Shown here in pieces: positions 48,498 to 57,738 of a stretch of DNA of 64,000 bases. A model generated the notes under the pieces. The model worked only from the letters and a program-made list of their open reading frames with translations, ran no database searches and was not told the DNA's origin. The translations under genes were made by a program, and so were the position numbers. Within the stretch, counting starts at the first letter, position 1. The number at the start of each line of letters is the position of its first letter. The DNA lies in the NCBI GenBank assembly GCA_024699045.1, contig JAILQK010000019.1, positions 1 to 64,000 on the forward strand, in the 5' to 3' direction. Source of the DNA: Lachnospiraceae bacterium. Lineage in GTDB: Bacteria > Bacillota > Clostridia > Lachnospirales > Lachnospiraceae.

Positions 48498-50288
48498 TTA
48501 TTCCACATCCTGAAGGGCATCGTAGTTTTCTTCGCCGGTCCTGATCTTTACGACTCTTGTTACGTTGTAGACAAAGATCTTGCCGTCTCCGATATGTCCG
48601 GTATAAAGTGCTCTCTTTGAGGCTTCCACTACTGCGTCAACGGGGATGCCGCTTACGATGACCTCAACCTTGATCTTGGGCAGCAGGGTCGCATCCAGCT
48701 CGACGCCTCTGTAATATTCTCCGGCGCCTTTCTGTATGCCGCAGCCCATTACCTGTGTTACGGTCATGCCCGTTACGCCAAGTTCGTTAAGGGCTTTTTT
48801 GAGAGCATCAAATCTTGCAAGCTTTGCGATGATCGCAACCTTATGCATTCCGGTATCGTAGAAAGCGCTTCCTTCGGCCGGTACCATGATCTCTTTGACC
48901 ACCTTGACCGAGGCATTTTTCTGCGCTTCGGTAGCGTTATCATAGGAGTCTTCTCCAAGGTTTGTGTTCTCGTTTATATCCAGAGCGGTTCCGGTCATAT
49001 CCTGGATCGCAAAACCTGAGTAAGCGCTGGGAAGACCGTGCTCTGAGCTGTCGAGACCTTCGATCTCCTCTTCATAAGAGGCTCTGAGTCCCAGAGTCTT
49101 CTTTATTATAAAGAAGGTGATCACGATAGTTACCACAGTCCAGATTATCGTGCTGATCATGCCGATGAACTGGATCCCCAAAAGCTTGAAGCCTCCTCCG
49201 TAAAACAGGCCGAGAAGCTCGTTGCCTTCTGCGTCCGCAAGAGAATAGGTCGGAGCGGAATTTGTGGCAAAAAGACCTACCGCAAGGGTTCCCCAGATCC
49301 CGTTTACAAGGTGGACCGCACAGGCGCCGACGGGGTCATCGATACGTAATACATAATCAAACAGCCATACGCCGAATACTACCAGAAGCCCTGCGACTGC
49401 ACCGATGATCATCGACCCCGGAACATCCACGACGTCACAGGGGGCTGTGATCGCAACAAGACCTGCCAAAGAGGCGTTGAGACACATTGAGACATCGGGC
49501 TTACCATATTTAACCCAGGTAAGGATCATGGTGACAACGGTTGCAACCGCAGGAGCTACAGTAGTCGTAATGAATATCGATCCGAGCTGTCCTACCGATG
49601 TCGCGGCAGCTCCGTTAAAGCCGTACCAGCCGAGCCAGAGGATGAAAACACCAAGGGCTGCCATAGGAATGTTGTGACCGGGAAAAGCATTTACCTTAGT
49701 TATTTTTCCGTTCTTATCCTTCTCGTATTTTCCGATACGCGGACCAAGCATGGCAGCGCCGACAAGTGCGCAGATGCCGCCTACCATATGTATGCAGTTG
49801 GAGCCTGCAAAGTCATGAAAGCCCATCTGCGCAAGCCAGCCTCCGCCCCAGGTCCAATGTGCTTCTATGGGATATATCACTGCGGATATGATCGCCGAGT
49901 AAACACAGTAGGAGATGAACCTGGTACGTTCCGCCATCGCGCCTGATACTATGGTAGCGGTCGTGGCACAGAATACGAGGTTAAAGATGAAATTTGACCA
50001 GTCAAACTCTGCATAATTCGTGAAGATATCCAGGGTCGGAATTCCGACGAGACCGCCGAGAGCATCCTCTCCAAGAAACAGGCCGAAGCCCAGAAAGATG
50101 AACATCACGGTGCCTATGCAAAAGTCCATCAGATTTTTCATCAGGATGTTTCCGGCGTTCTTGGCTCTTGAAAATCCCGTTTCGCACATGGCGAATCCTG
50201 CCTGCATCCAAAAGACCAGGGCAGCACCGATCAAAAACCAGACGCCGTAGACTTCACCGGATACGTATTCCATAATTTCGTTGTTCAT
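48498..50288 (-). CDS. amt: Ammonium transporter (Amt) fused to a C-terminal PII (GlnK-like) domain
   Basis: Amt: 'GAALVFWMQAGFAMCETGFSRAKNAGNILMKNLMDF', 'IEAHWTWGGGWLAQMGFHDFAGSNCIHMVGG'; PII-like 'HKVAIIAKLARFDALKKALNELGVTGMTVTQVMGCGIQKG...YRGVELDATLLPKIKVEVIV...IGDGKIFVYNVTRVVKIRTGE'. Confidence 0.93.
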   Translation of the reverse strand: MNNEIMEYVSGEVYGVWFLIGAALVFWMQAGFAMCETGFSRAKNAGNILMKNLMDFCIGTVMFIFLGFGLFLGEDALGGLVGIPTLDIFTNYAEFDWSNFIFNLVFCATTATIVSGAMAERTRFISYCVYSAIISAVIYPIEAHWTWGGGWLAQMGFHDFAGSNCIHMVGGICALVGAAMLGPRIGKYEKDKNGKITKVNAFPGHNIPMAALGVFILWLGWYGFNGAAATSVGQLGSIFITTTVAPAVATVVTMILTWVKYGKPDVSMCLNASLAGLVAITAPCDVVDVPGSMIIGAVAGLLVVFGVWLFDYVLRIDDPVGACAVHLVNGIWGTLAVGLFATNSAPTYSLADAEGNELLGLFYGGGFKLLGIQFIGMISTIIWTVVTIVITFFIIKKTLGLRASYEEEIEGLDSSEHGLPSAYSGFAIQDMTGTALDINENTNLGEDSYDNATEAQKNASVKVVKEIMVPAEGSAFYDTGMHKVAIIAKLARFDALKKALNELGVTGMTVTQVMGCGIQKGAGEYYRGVELDATLLPKIKVEVIVSGIPVDAVVEASKRALYTGHIGDGKIFVYNVTRVVKIRTGEENYDALQDVE

Positions 50289-50348
50289 AATGATCCTCCC
50301 TTCACCGCAGTTCGGATTTTCGGACTTGCTGTCACGAGTACTGCGATG

Positions 50349-50386
50349 AAAATATAAAAGGCGCCCGGTTAATACCAAGCGCCTTT
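50349..50386 (-). terminator. Intrinsic terminator/attenuator in the amt-PII leader
   Basis: Minus-strand RNA AAAGGCGC-UUGGU-AUUA-ACCGG-GCGCCUUU then UUAUAUUUU; 13-bp stem including two G-U pairs that exist only on the minus strand. Confidence 0.82.
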
Positions 50387-50435
50387 GCTTTCATCTATAT
50401 GTGCCGACTGTATTCGGCTTGTGTAGTATGTTGTA

Positions 50436-50501
50436 TTAATACTTGCAGATATGTGAAAAGCTTTCGTACAGTTCCTCAAAAAAAACTTCTATCTTCTTCA
50501 T
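50436..50501 (-). CDS. Leader small ORF (21 aa, MKKIEVFFEELYESFSHICKY) upstream of amt-PII
   Basis: Strong SD AAAGGAG 7 nt before ATG; in-frame upstream ATG at 50543 would give 35 aa. Confidence 0.55.
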   Translation of the reverse strand: MKKIEVFFEELYESFSHICKY

Positions 50502-50591
50502 AACGATGCTCCTTTCTTTTGAAACAATGCCTTCAACTTCCATGAGCTGCGTTCCGGCCGGTGAGCGCTACTCGTTATCTTTGCTAAAACC

Positions 50592-50620
50592 AATATAACG
50601 CATTGCAATACCGATGTGAA
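50592..50620 (-). promoter_or_regulatory. Promoter for the amt-PII leader transcript
   Basis: Minus strand TTCACA, 17-nt spacer, TATATT. Confidence 0.65.
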
Positions 50621-50658
50621 ATACATATAATAAATGTATTATCATACCTTAAAGGTAT
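50620..50658. promoter_or_regulatory. Two palindromic operator candidates between amt-PII and lysR
   Basis: AATACAT-N7-ATGTATT (50620-50640) and ATACCTT-A-AAGGTAT (50644-50658). Confidence 0.6.
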
Positions 50659-50682
50659 CAAAGATCGAAGGAGATATAGCGG

Positions 50683-51600
50683 ATGGAATTGCGGCATATA
50701 AGGTATTTCATGGCGGTAGCCGAGGAGATGAATTTTACCAGAGCGGCCGAAAAACTGAGCATCGCCCAGCCTCCTCTGTCCCGTCAGATAAAGGATCTGG
50801 AGGATGAGCTTGGGGCAAAGCTTTTTGAAAGATCCTCACATGCGCTGAGGCTTACCGAAGAAGGGATAATATTCAAGCAGTATGCCGAACAGATGCTTGA
50901 GCTTGAGGGAAGGTCAAAAGATGACATCTCAAAGATGAGCAACAATCTGAACGGGCTCATACATATCGCGACCGTTGAAGGATACGGACCAAGAATGCTC
51001 GCGGACTGGATAGCGGGCTTCAGGAAGGACTATTCGGAGGTGCGCTTCGATATATGGTCCGGGACCACTGACGAGATAATAAACCGTACCCACAACGGAC
51101 TCTGTGATCTGGCGATCGTCATGGAGCCTTTTTCCGATCCCGATGTCATTTCATATCCGATACATTCCGAGCCCTGGGCCGCCATAATACCTAAAAGCGA
51201 TCCGCTGGCCAAAAAGAAAGGGTCATCGGTGAAACCGGAGGAGCTTGCGGACAAGACCCTGATCATCCCTTCAAGGGCTTCCAGAAGGGAAGAGTTCAGA
51301 AGCTGGATGCCGGATCCGAGCAAGCCTCTTAAGGTTGCCTGCAGAGTGGCGCATATCATCAATGTAAGGGAGCTTGCGGGGGCGGGCGCCGGGGTTGCGA
51401 TATTCCCGCTTGCCAAGGGGATAATGGAAGACGATGATGAAGTAGTGGTCAAGGCGATAGATCACCCCGAGGCTGTTGCTTCATATCTTCTTATAAAGAG
51501 TAAAAAGCGTTCGCTGTCAAGGGCGACCGAAGCATTTTGGGACTTTGCGGTTAAGGCTAAGCCGGATGGAAAACGCGGCAGGGGCGGAGGGAGGTTTTAA
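50683..51600 (+). CDS. LysR family transcriptional regulator
   Basis: 'MELRHIRYFMAVAEEMNFTRAAEKLSIAQPPLSRQIKDLEDELGAKLFERSSHALRLTEEG'. Confidence 0.96.
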   Translation: MELRHIRYFMAVAEEMNFTRAAEKLSIAQPPLSRQIKDLEDELGAKLFERSSHALRLTEEGIIFKQYAEQMLELEGRSKDDISKMSNNLNGLIHIATVEGYGPRMLADWIAGFRKDYSEVRFDIWSGTTDEIINRTHNGLCDLAIVMEPFSDPDVISYPIHSEPWAAIIPKSDPLAKKKGSSVKPEELADKTLIIPSRASRREEFRSWMPDPSKPLKVACRVAHIINVRELAGAGAGVAIFPLAKGIMEDDDEVVVKAIDHPEAVASYLLIKSKKRSLSRATEAFWDFAVKAKPDGKRGRGGGRF

Positions 51601-51603
51601 TTA

Positions 51604-52185
51604 ATGAAGATAATACTTGCAAGCTCATCTCCCAGAAGGAAGGAGCTGCTTGAGCAGGCCGGGATAGTGTTTGAAACGGATACATCCGAAGCGGACGAGA
51701 CCGTGGAGGAGAAAATGTCCCCCCCGGAATATGTGGAGGAACTGTCGGGCAGGAAAGCGGCGGCGGTCGCGGCAAGACATCCCGGGGATGTCATAATAGG
51801 AGCGGATACCATTGTCGCGCTTGAGGGCGATATACTCGGCAAGCCATCGGATGTGAAGGAGGCATACCGAATGCTGAAAAGACTTGCGGGGAAGACACAT
51901 TCGGTATATACGGGCGTGACGATCCTGTACCCAAAGCCTGACGGGCAGCATTCGGCGGAGTGCTTTCATGTAAAGACGGATGTCAAAATGTATGAAGAGA
52001 ATGAGAGGCTGATAAGAAAATATGCGAATTGCGGAGAACCTCTCGACAAGGCAGGGGCCTACGGGATACAGGGCAAAGGAGCGGTACTGGTCGAGCGGAT
52101 CGAGGGTGATTACAGCAATGTAAAGGGACTTCCGCTGGCAGAGGTATACAGACGGTTATACAATAAAGGAGTGTTTGAGAAATGA
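51604..52185 (+). CDS. maf: Maf family nucleotide pyrophosphatase
   Basis: 'MKIILASSSPRRKELLEQAGIVFE', 'VIIGADTIVALEGDILGKP', 'DKAGAYGIQGKGAVLVERIEGDYSNVKGLPL'. Confidence 0.95.
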   Translation: MKIILASSSPRRKELLEQAGIVFETDTSEADETVEEKMSPPEYVEELSGRKAAAVAARHPGDVIIGADTIVALEGDILGKPSDVKEAYRMLKRLAGKTHSVYTGVTILYPKPDGQHSAECFHVKTDVKMYEENERLIRKYANCGEPLDKAGAYGIQGKGAVLVERIEGDYSNVKGLPLAEVYRRLYNKGVFEK

Positions 52186-52246
52186 ACGCGCGATGTTATG
52201 ATCAACAGGCAGGTTCATGTCTTTACGGGAAAGGAGGCTATGGTCC

Positions 52247-53269
52247 GTGAAACAGATCACATTGGGAAAAACAGGGATAACGACCCCGAAAAACGCATTC
52301 GGTGCGCTTCCGATACAGAGGGTGAGCATGGAAGAAGCCGTAAAGCTCCTCAGAAAAGCACATGAAGGCGGCATGACTTATTTTGATACCGCCCGCGCAT
52401 ATACGGACAGTGAGGAAAAGCTTGGTGAGGCTTTTGAAGGGATCCGAGACGATATCTTCATAGCGACCAAGACGATGGCGGATACGCCTGAAAAGTTCCG
52501 GGAGGATCTGGAGACCAGCCTCAGGAATCTCCGCACGGACCATATAGATGTGTATCAGCTGCACTGCGTACCACGCTGCTACAGGCCCGGAGACGGGACC
52601 GGGATGTACGAGGCGCTCCTGGAGGCAAAGCGACAGGGCAAGATCCTTCATATAGGGATAACGGCGCATAAGATAGGAGTCGCGGAAGAGATCGTTGAAA
52701 GCGGACTTTATGAGACGCTTCAGTTTCCGTTTTCATATCTTGCCACTGACAGAGATATCGCGCTCGTCAAGGCGTGTGAAGAGGCCGACATGGGATTTAT
52801 CGCCATGAAGGGACTCTCGGGAGGACTGCTCAATAACTCCGAAGCCTGTATGGCATATATCGATCAGTATCCCGTGCTTCCGATATGGGGGATACAACGG
52901 GAGACGGAGCTTGACGAATGGCTCGGGTTTTTCAGGGAAGAGGCCGTTTTAAGCGATGAGATAAAGGCTTTGATAGAGAAAGACCGAAAAGAGCTTTTGG
53001 GTGAATTCTGCAGAGGCTGCGGTTATTGTTCCCCCTGTACGGCAGGGATCACGATCAATCAGTGCGCGCGCATGTCGCAGATGATCCGCAGGGCGCCGTC
53101 AAAGGCCTGGCTTTCGGAACACTGGCAGGCCGAGATGATGAAGATAGAGAAGTGCATCGACTGCGGAGCCTGTATGAAACGCTGTCCGTATGAGCTTAAG
53201 ATACCGGAGCTTCTGCGCAAGAATCTGGCGGATTATAAAGAGATACTGGCAGGAAGAGTCAAGGTTTAG
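52247..53269 (+). CDS. Aldo/keto reductase with C-terminal [4Fe-4S]-type motifs
   Basis: 'YFDTARAYTDSEEKLGEAF', 'DHIDVYQLHCV', C-term 'CRGCGYCSPC...CIDCGACMKRCPYEL'; GTG start preceded by GGAGG. Confidence 0.9.
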   Translation: MKQITLGKTGITTPKNAFGALPIQRVSMEEAVKLLRKAHEGGMTYFDTARAYTDSEEKLGEAFEGIRDDIFIATKTMADTPEKFREDLETSLRNLRTDHIDVYQLHCVPRCYRPGDGTGMYEALLEAKRQGKILHIGITAHKIGVAEEIVESGLYETLQFPFSYLATDRDIALVKACEEADMGFIAMKGLSGGLLNNSEACMAYIDQYPVLPIWGIQRETELDEWLGFFREEAVLSDEIKALIEKDRKELLGEFCRGCGYCSPCTAGITINQCARMSQMIRRAPSKAWLSEHWQAEMMKIEKCIDCGACMKRCPYELKIPELLRKNLADYKEILAGRVKV

Positions 53270-54390
53270 GCCACGATCGGGGTCTGAGCAGTGCCACAGG
53301 TCAGGGGATCAGTGTCGTAAGTCAGGGCCTGATCAAGGGGGCGGATAAGGCTGCGGCGTGATCGGACCGTGCCGGGGATATCGAAGACCTTGTCGTAAAT
53401 TTCGAAAAAAGTCTGATCGGCATCCAGTATGTGCGGGGAAAGATCCAGAGAATTCCACAGCTCCTCATTGAATCCCGTACGAAGATCCCGGATATAAGAA
53501 GTGTAAACCCTGTCGAAGGCTTCGCTTTTTCTTTTTTGTACGATCCGGATCTTATTCGCATCCGTCTGCTCAAGATCCAGGGTGCTGAGGCATTTGACTA
53601 TGGATACTCCCTCATCGGTGACGATGGGGGAAGAGACCTCATCGTTCGAGAGCTCAAAGCAGGCTTCCACAAATTCCGGTGAGAATTCGTCGGTATCCTT
53701 GCCGAATGAATATTTTGACTGAGGCGCATCGTTGTAGTCGTCTGCAACGGAATCAAAGCTCGTGCCTTCCCCGAGCAGGGCATAGGCGGCATTTGCCCTC
53801 TGCATGGCTTCAGCTTCGTTGTCACCGGTTATCAATATCCTCTGAATGGTGATTATCCGGGCCTCATCGTCGGATATCTCGGGATCTATATCTCCCGTGA
53901 TCTCATCGTAGACCTTATAGGCAAGCGCATAGTCTTTATAAACAGAGAGCAGGGTATCCCGGTCGATCCGCATGGCAGAGATATCCCCGTCTGACAGTGA
54001 ATCCATATACTGATCTGCGGCTTCTTCGCATTTTGCTATGTCTTTCGCATCAAGGGCGATACCCCGGTCGGCGGCCATAAGACCCATTGCTTTGACCTGG
54101 GCGAGCCTTGAAAGGGCGATCGAGGTCAGTCTGTCGGAAACATTGATCCCGTCAAGAGTGCGGTCCATAAGACCGTCTCCGTACACCGATCCGTAGCTTT
54201 TTTCGGTGTTGCAGATATAGGTCAGGGCTTCGGGAACATAGCATTTGCTGTCTCCGATAAAGAAGAGCTCGTTCTCTTCGAAACCGGTCGTAAGGACGAC
54301 CCGTCGGTCCCTTTCCTTTTCTTTATCGCCGCATCCTGTGATCATAAGGAGGCAGACCGTTATCATAATGAAAAGACATCTGATCTTCAT
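53266..54390 (-). CDS. PpiC/foldase-like lipoprotein
   Basis: Lipobox 'MITGCGDK'; 'ARIITIQRILITGDNEAEAMQRANAAYALLGEGTSFDSVADDYNDAP...FVEACFELSNDEVSSPIVTDEGVSIVKCL'. Confidence 0.75.
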   Translation of the reverse strand: MKIRCLFIMITVCLLMITGCGDKEKERDRRVVLTTGFEENELFFIGDSKCYVPEALTYICNTEKSYGSVYGDGLMDRTLDGINVSDRLTSIALSRLAQVKAMGLMAADRGIALDAKDIAKCEEAADQYMDSLSDGDISAMRIDRDTLLSVYKDYALAYKVYDEITGDIDPEISDDEARIITIQRILITGDNEAEAMQRANAAYALLGEGTSFDSVADDYNDAPQSKYSFGKDTDEFSPEFVEACFELSNDEVSSPIVTDEGVSIVKCLSTLDLEQTDANKIRIVQKRKSEAFDRVYTSYIRDLRTGFNEELWNSLDLSPHILDADQTFFEIYDKVFDIPGTVRSRRSLIRPLDQALTYDTDPLTCGTAQTPIVA

Positions 54391-54585
54391 GCGGCTTATT
54401 TTACCATAAAAATCCCGGGGCGCACCATTTCACAACGCAACTTGTTTTTTATGGATATGAGGGTATAATATAAGCATTTAGCGACCGAGTCCGGGCAGTG
54501 TGATATAATAAGGAAATCGATCGGCTCTATCCGGAACGGCTGAATGATCAAGGATAGTGAATCATCATTACGGAGGTATTGTTCA

Positions 54586-54912
54586 ATGAAGAAATTCTTA
54601 AAGGGAGTATTGGGAGTAGCAGTGATCGGAGCTGCTGCAGCCGGGGTTTATTATTATCTGACCGGCAACAAGTATTCGGATATCGAAGATTTTGATGAAG
54701 AGACCAACGACGATCTGCAGGATTTCCTTGACAGTGAGAAGGAAGAAGAGGGCGAAGATCACTATGTAACGCTCGACCTCACGAAGGAAAAGGCATCCGA
54801 TGACGACAAGATAATAGGTGATGTGAGCGATGAAGAAAGCAAGGTCGTCAAAGCCGATTCGGATGAGAGTGAAGAGGTGGAAGGATTTAACTTCAGCGAC
54901 CTCACAGACTGA
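54586..54912 (+). CDS. Small N-terminally anchored acidic protein
   Basis: 'MKKFLKGVLGVAVIGAAAAGVYYYLTGNKYSD' then a strongly acidic tail; immediately upstream of the PBP gene. Confidence 0.75.
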   Translation: MKKFLKGVLGVAVIGAAAAGVYYYLTGNKYSDIEDFDEETNDDLQDFLDSEKEEEGEDHYVTLDLTKEKASDDDKIIGDVSDEESKVVKADSDESEEVEGFNFSDLTD

Positions 54913-54927
54913 TAAGCAGGAGAGGTT

Positions 54928-57603
54928 TTGGACTACAGTCGAAGAGGAATAGAAAAAAGACGCAGAGAGCTCCATGCCAAGATGCCCAAGCTCACGAACA
55001 TGCTGGGCGCCGGTTTTTATATGGCGGCCATAATCGTTCTCGTTGCGGGGGTTCTGGCCGGAGCTTTTGCAGGTGTCGGGATATTCAGGGGAATGCTGGC
55101 GACGGCGCCGGATATCTCAACTATTGATGTGCGTCCCACGGGTTATTCCAGCTCGGTGTATGACAGCGAGGGCAATCAGATCACGAAGCTTGTCGCTACC
55201 AATTCAAACAGGATATATCAGACCATAGACAAGATCCCGATCGACATGCAGCATGCGTTTGTTGCCATGGAGGACGAGAGATTCTATGAGCATAACGGCA
55301 TAGATATAAAGGGTATTGCCAGAGCGGCATATATAGTGCTCTCCACAAGAGATATGTCGCAGGGAGCGAGTACCATAACCCAGCAGCTTATCAAAAACTC
55401 CGTGTTTGACAAGTGGGCATCGGGGGAGTCGAAATTTGAAAAGATAAAGAGAAAGATACAGGAGCAGTATCTGGCGATACAGCTTGAGAGACAGCCCGGG
55501 ATGACCAAGGACAATATACTCGAGCTTTATCTGAATACGATCAACTTAGGACAGAATACGCTGGGCGTTCAGGCAGCGTCGCTCCGCTATTTCGGAAAGA
55601 ACGCATCCGATCTGGATCTTTCCGAGGCCGCAGTTATAGCGGCGATCACAAGTAACCCCAGCAGATACAATCCTATCTCGCATCCCGAAAACAATACGAT
55701 AAGGCGTAAGATGGTGCTCGATAAGATGCTGGAGCAGGGCTATATCACCGAACAGGCTTATTCCGCGGCGATAGCCGACGATCCGTATGAAAGGATCCAG
55801 AAGGTTAATTCGCAGACTGAGCAGAATTCCATCAACTCATATTTTGTCGATGCCATGGTTCAGGAGATCATGGATGATTTCCAGGAGAAACTCGGTTATA
55901 CCGAGAATCAGGCATATAACATGCTTTATTCGGGCGGACTGCAGATCTTTGCGACACAGGATTCATCCATCCAGAAGACCTGTGACACCGTGACCTCCGA
56001 TCCCGAGCTTTATCCCGCTAATACGGAATATCTTCTTGATTACCGGGTCACCGGCGTAGATAAGGATGACAACGTACAGAATTTCTCATCCCAGATGATG
56101 GAGGTTTATTTCAAGGATCAGGGACGGAACGGATACGACAGGCTCTACGCTTCGGAGGAAGAGGCAAGGGCCGATGCGGAGGCATATAAGCAGTATATAG
56201 AAAGCGAGGGCTACAGTGTCGAGGCGGAGACGATATCGATCACGCCTCAGCCCCAGATCTCGCTTACCATAGAGGATCAGTCCACGGGATACGTGAAGGC
56301 GGTAGTCGGAGGACGGGGAAAGAAGGAAGCTTCCCTTACACTGAACCGTGCGACGGATACGGTAAGACAGCCCGGATCCACATTTAAGATCGTGTCAACG
56401 TATGCTCCGGCGTTTGATATTGGAGCCAAGACTCTGGGTACGGTAACGGTCGATGAACCTTTTAACTATGCAAACGGAAGACCCGTATCAAACTGGTACT
56501 CATCGGGCTACAAGGGACCCGTGACATTGAGATATGCGATCGAGCAGTCGATGAACATCATTGCCGTAAAGACGCTCACCGATATAACCCCCCAGGTAGG
56601 ATTTGATTATCTGCTGGATTTCGGATTTACCACGCTGGTCGATAATGAAGTTCAGTCTGACGGGACAGTAATGTCGGATGTGCAGCAGGCTCTGGCGCTC
56701 GGAGGCATCACGCACGGCGTCAAGAATTATGAGCTTAACGCGGCCTATGCCACGATAGCAAACGGCGGGCTTTATCATGAGCCTACCTTCTATACGAAGA
56801 TACTGGATCATGACGGAAATGTCCTGCTCGACAATACCGGAGATCCCGGAAGACAGGTAATAGGAGAGGCAGCGGCTTATCTTTGCACCTCGGCCATGGA
56901 GGATGTCGTAACAAAGGGAACGGGAGCTTCAGTCAATTTCGGGACACAGAAGATCGCCGGTAAGACAGGTACCACGACCGGTGAGAATGATGTGTGGTTT
57001 GCGGGATACACTCACTACTACACCTGCACGACCTGGGCCGGATATGACAATAACAAGAAGATGTACAATAAGGACCAGCAGAGACTAGCGCGTACGGTCT
57101 GGCGGGCGGTCATGGAGCCTATACATGAAGGGCTTCCCGAGGTTGATTTCGTCAAGCCTCCGGATGTTACGACCGCATCCGTCTGTAAGATGACCGGTAA
57201 TCTGGCATCTGATTTCGATCAGGCTGCGGGAACGGCGCACTCGGAATTCTACCGGGTCGATACGATACCTACCACGGTCTGTAACGGGGTACACAGCACC
57301 TCATACAGCTTTGTATGCGGAGTAACGGGTCAGGCGGCGTCGGAGACCTGTCCATACCGGGTGGCAGGGACACCGCTGAATGCGGGATGGTGTCCTCATT
57401 CGCTCGATGCTACGGGTGTGCAGCGTACCGATGCGGTTCCCGGAACAGCCACCGGAACTACGGACGATGCCGGAGCTGCCGGCGGAGGCGAAGAAAACGG
57501 TGATATCGGAACCGTGGATCCCAATGTGCTCGCGGCGCTGATGGCCCAGCAGGCCGCCCAGCAGGCCGCTCAGCAGGCCGCCCAGCAGGCGGTGACACCG
57601 TGA
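54928..57603 (+). CDS. Penicillin-binding protein 1A-type transglycosylase/transpeptidase
   Basis: GT51 'FVAMEDERFYEHNGIDIKGIARAAYIVLSTRDMSQGASTITQQLIKN'; transpeptidase 'RQPGSTFKIVS', 'KTGTTTGENDVWFAGYT'; TTG start. Confidence 0.95.
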   Translation: MDYSRRGIEKRRRELHAKMPKLTNMLGAGFYMAAIIVLVAGVLAGAFAGVGIFRGMLATAPDISTIDVRPTGYSSSVYDSEGNQITKLVATNSNRIYQTIDKIPIDMQHAFVAMEDERFYEHNGIDIKGIARAAYIVLSTRDMSQGASTITQQLIKNSVFDKWASGESKFEKIKRKIQEQYLAIQLERQPGMTKDNILELYLNTINLGQNTLGVQAASLRYFGKNASDLDLSEAAVIAAITSNPSRYNPISHPENNTIRRKMVLDKMLEQGYITEQAYSAAIADDPYERIQKVNSQTEQNSINSYFVDAMVQEIMDDFQEKLGYTENQAYNMLYSGGLQIFATQDSSIQKTCDTVTSDPELYPANTEYLLDYRVTGVDKDDNVQNFSSQMMEVYFKDQGRNGYDRLYASEEEARADAEAYKQYIESEGYSVEAETISITPQPQISLTIEDQSTGYVKAVVGGRGKKEASLTLNRATDTVRQPGSTFKIVSTYAPAFDIGAKTLGTVTVDEPFNYANGRPVSNWYSSGYKGPVTLRYAIEQSMNIIAVKTLTDITPQVGFDYLLDFGFTTLVDNEVQSDGTVMSDVQQALALGGITHGVKNYELNAAYATIANGGLYHEPTFYTKILDHDGNVLLDNTGDPGRQVIGEAAAYLCTSAMEDVVTKGTGASVNFGTQKIAGKTGTTTGENDVWFAGYTHYYTCTTWAGYDNNKKMYNKDQQRLARTVWRAVMEPIHEGLPEVDFVKPPDVTTASVCKMTGNLASDFDQAAGTAHSEFYRVDTIPTTVCNGVHSTSYSFVCGVTGQAASETCPYRVAGTPLNAGWCPHSLDATGVQRTDAVPGTATGTTDDAGAAGGGEENGDIGTVDPNVLAALMAQQAAQQAAQQAAQQAVTP
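57544..57597 (+). repeat. 12-bp tandem repeat encoding (AQQA)n at the PBP C-terminus
   Basis: CAGCAGGCCGCY repeated about four times; protein 'QQAAQQAAQQAAQQAV'. Confidence 0.8.
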
Positions 57604-57636
57604 CAGTGACCGGCTTAAATATGTATTTGAGAATAT

Positions 57637-57664
57637 ACAACCCCCTGACCTATCAGGGGGTTGT
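57637..57664 (+). terminator. Terminator after the PBP gene
   Basis: 12-bp stem ACAACCCCCTGA-CCTA-TCAGGGGGTTGT; T-rich run follows about 11 nt downstream. Confidence 0.75.
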
Positions 57665-57738
57665 TCCATGTGTTTTTTTTATAGTATAATTAATTTTTAC
57701 CGAAGGTATTTCGGAAGAACAATTATGGAGGAAATGTA

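Noticed and set aside
50357-50420. ANTAR-type dual hexaloop antiterminator site in the amt leader
   Set aside because: GCCGA-AUACAG-UCGGC has a six-nt loop, but not the A1/G4 pattern I expect for ANTAR targets.
50502-50585. Leader of amt-PII as a glutamine (glnA/Downstream-peptide) riboswitch
   Set aside because: It contains GGAACGC and GGAAGT pieces reminiscent of that motif, but in the wrong order; I cannot thread it onto the consensus. Left as an unassigned structured leader.
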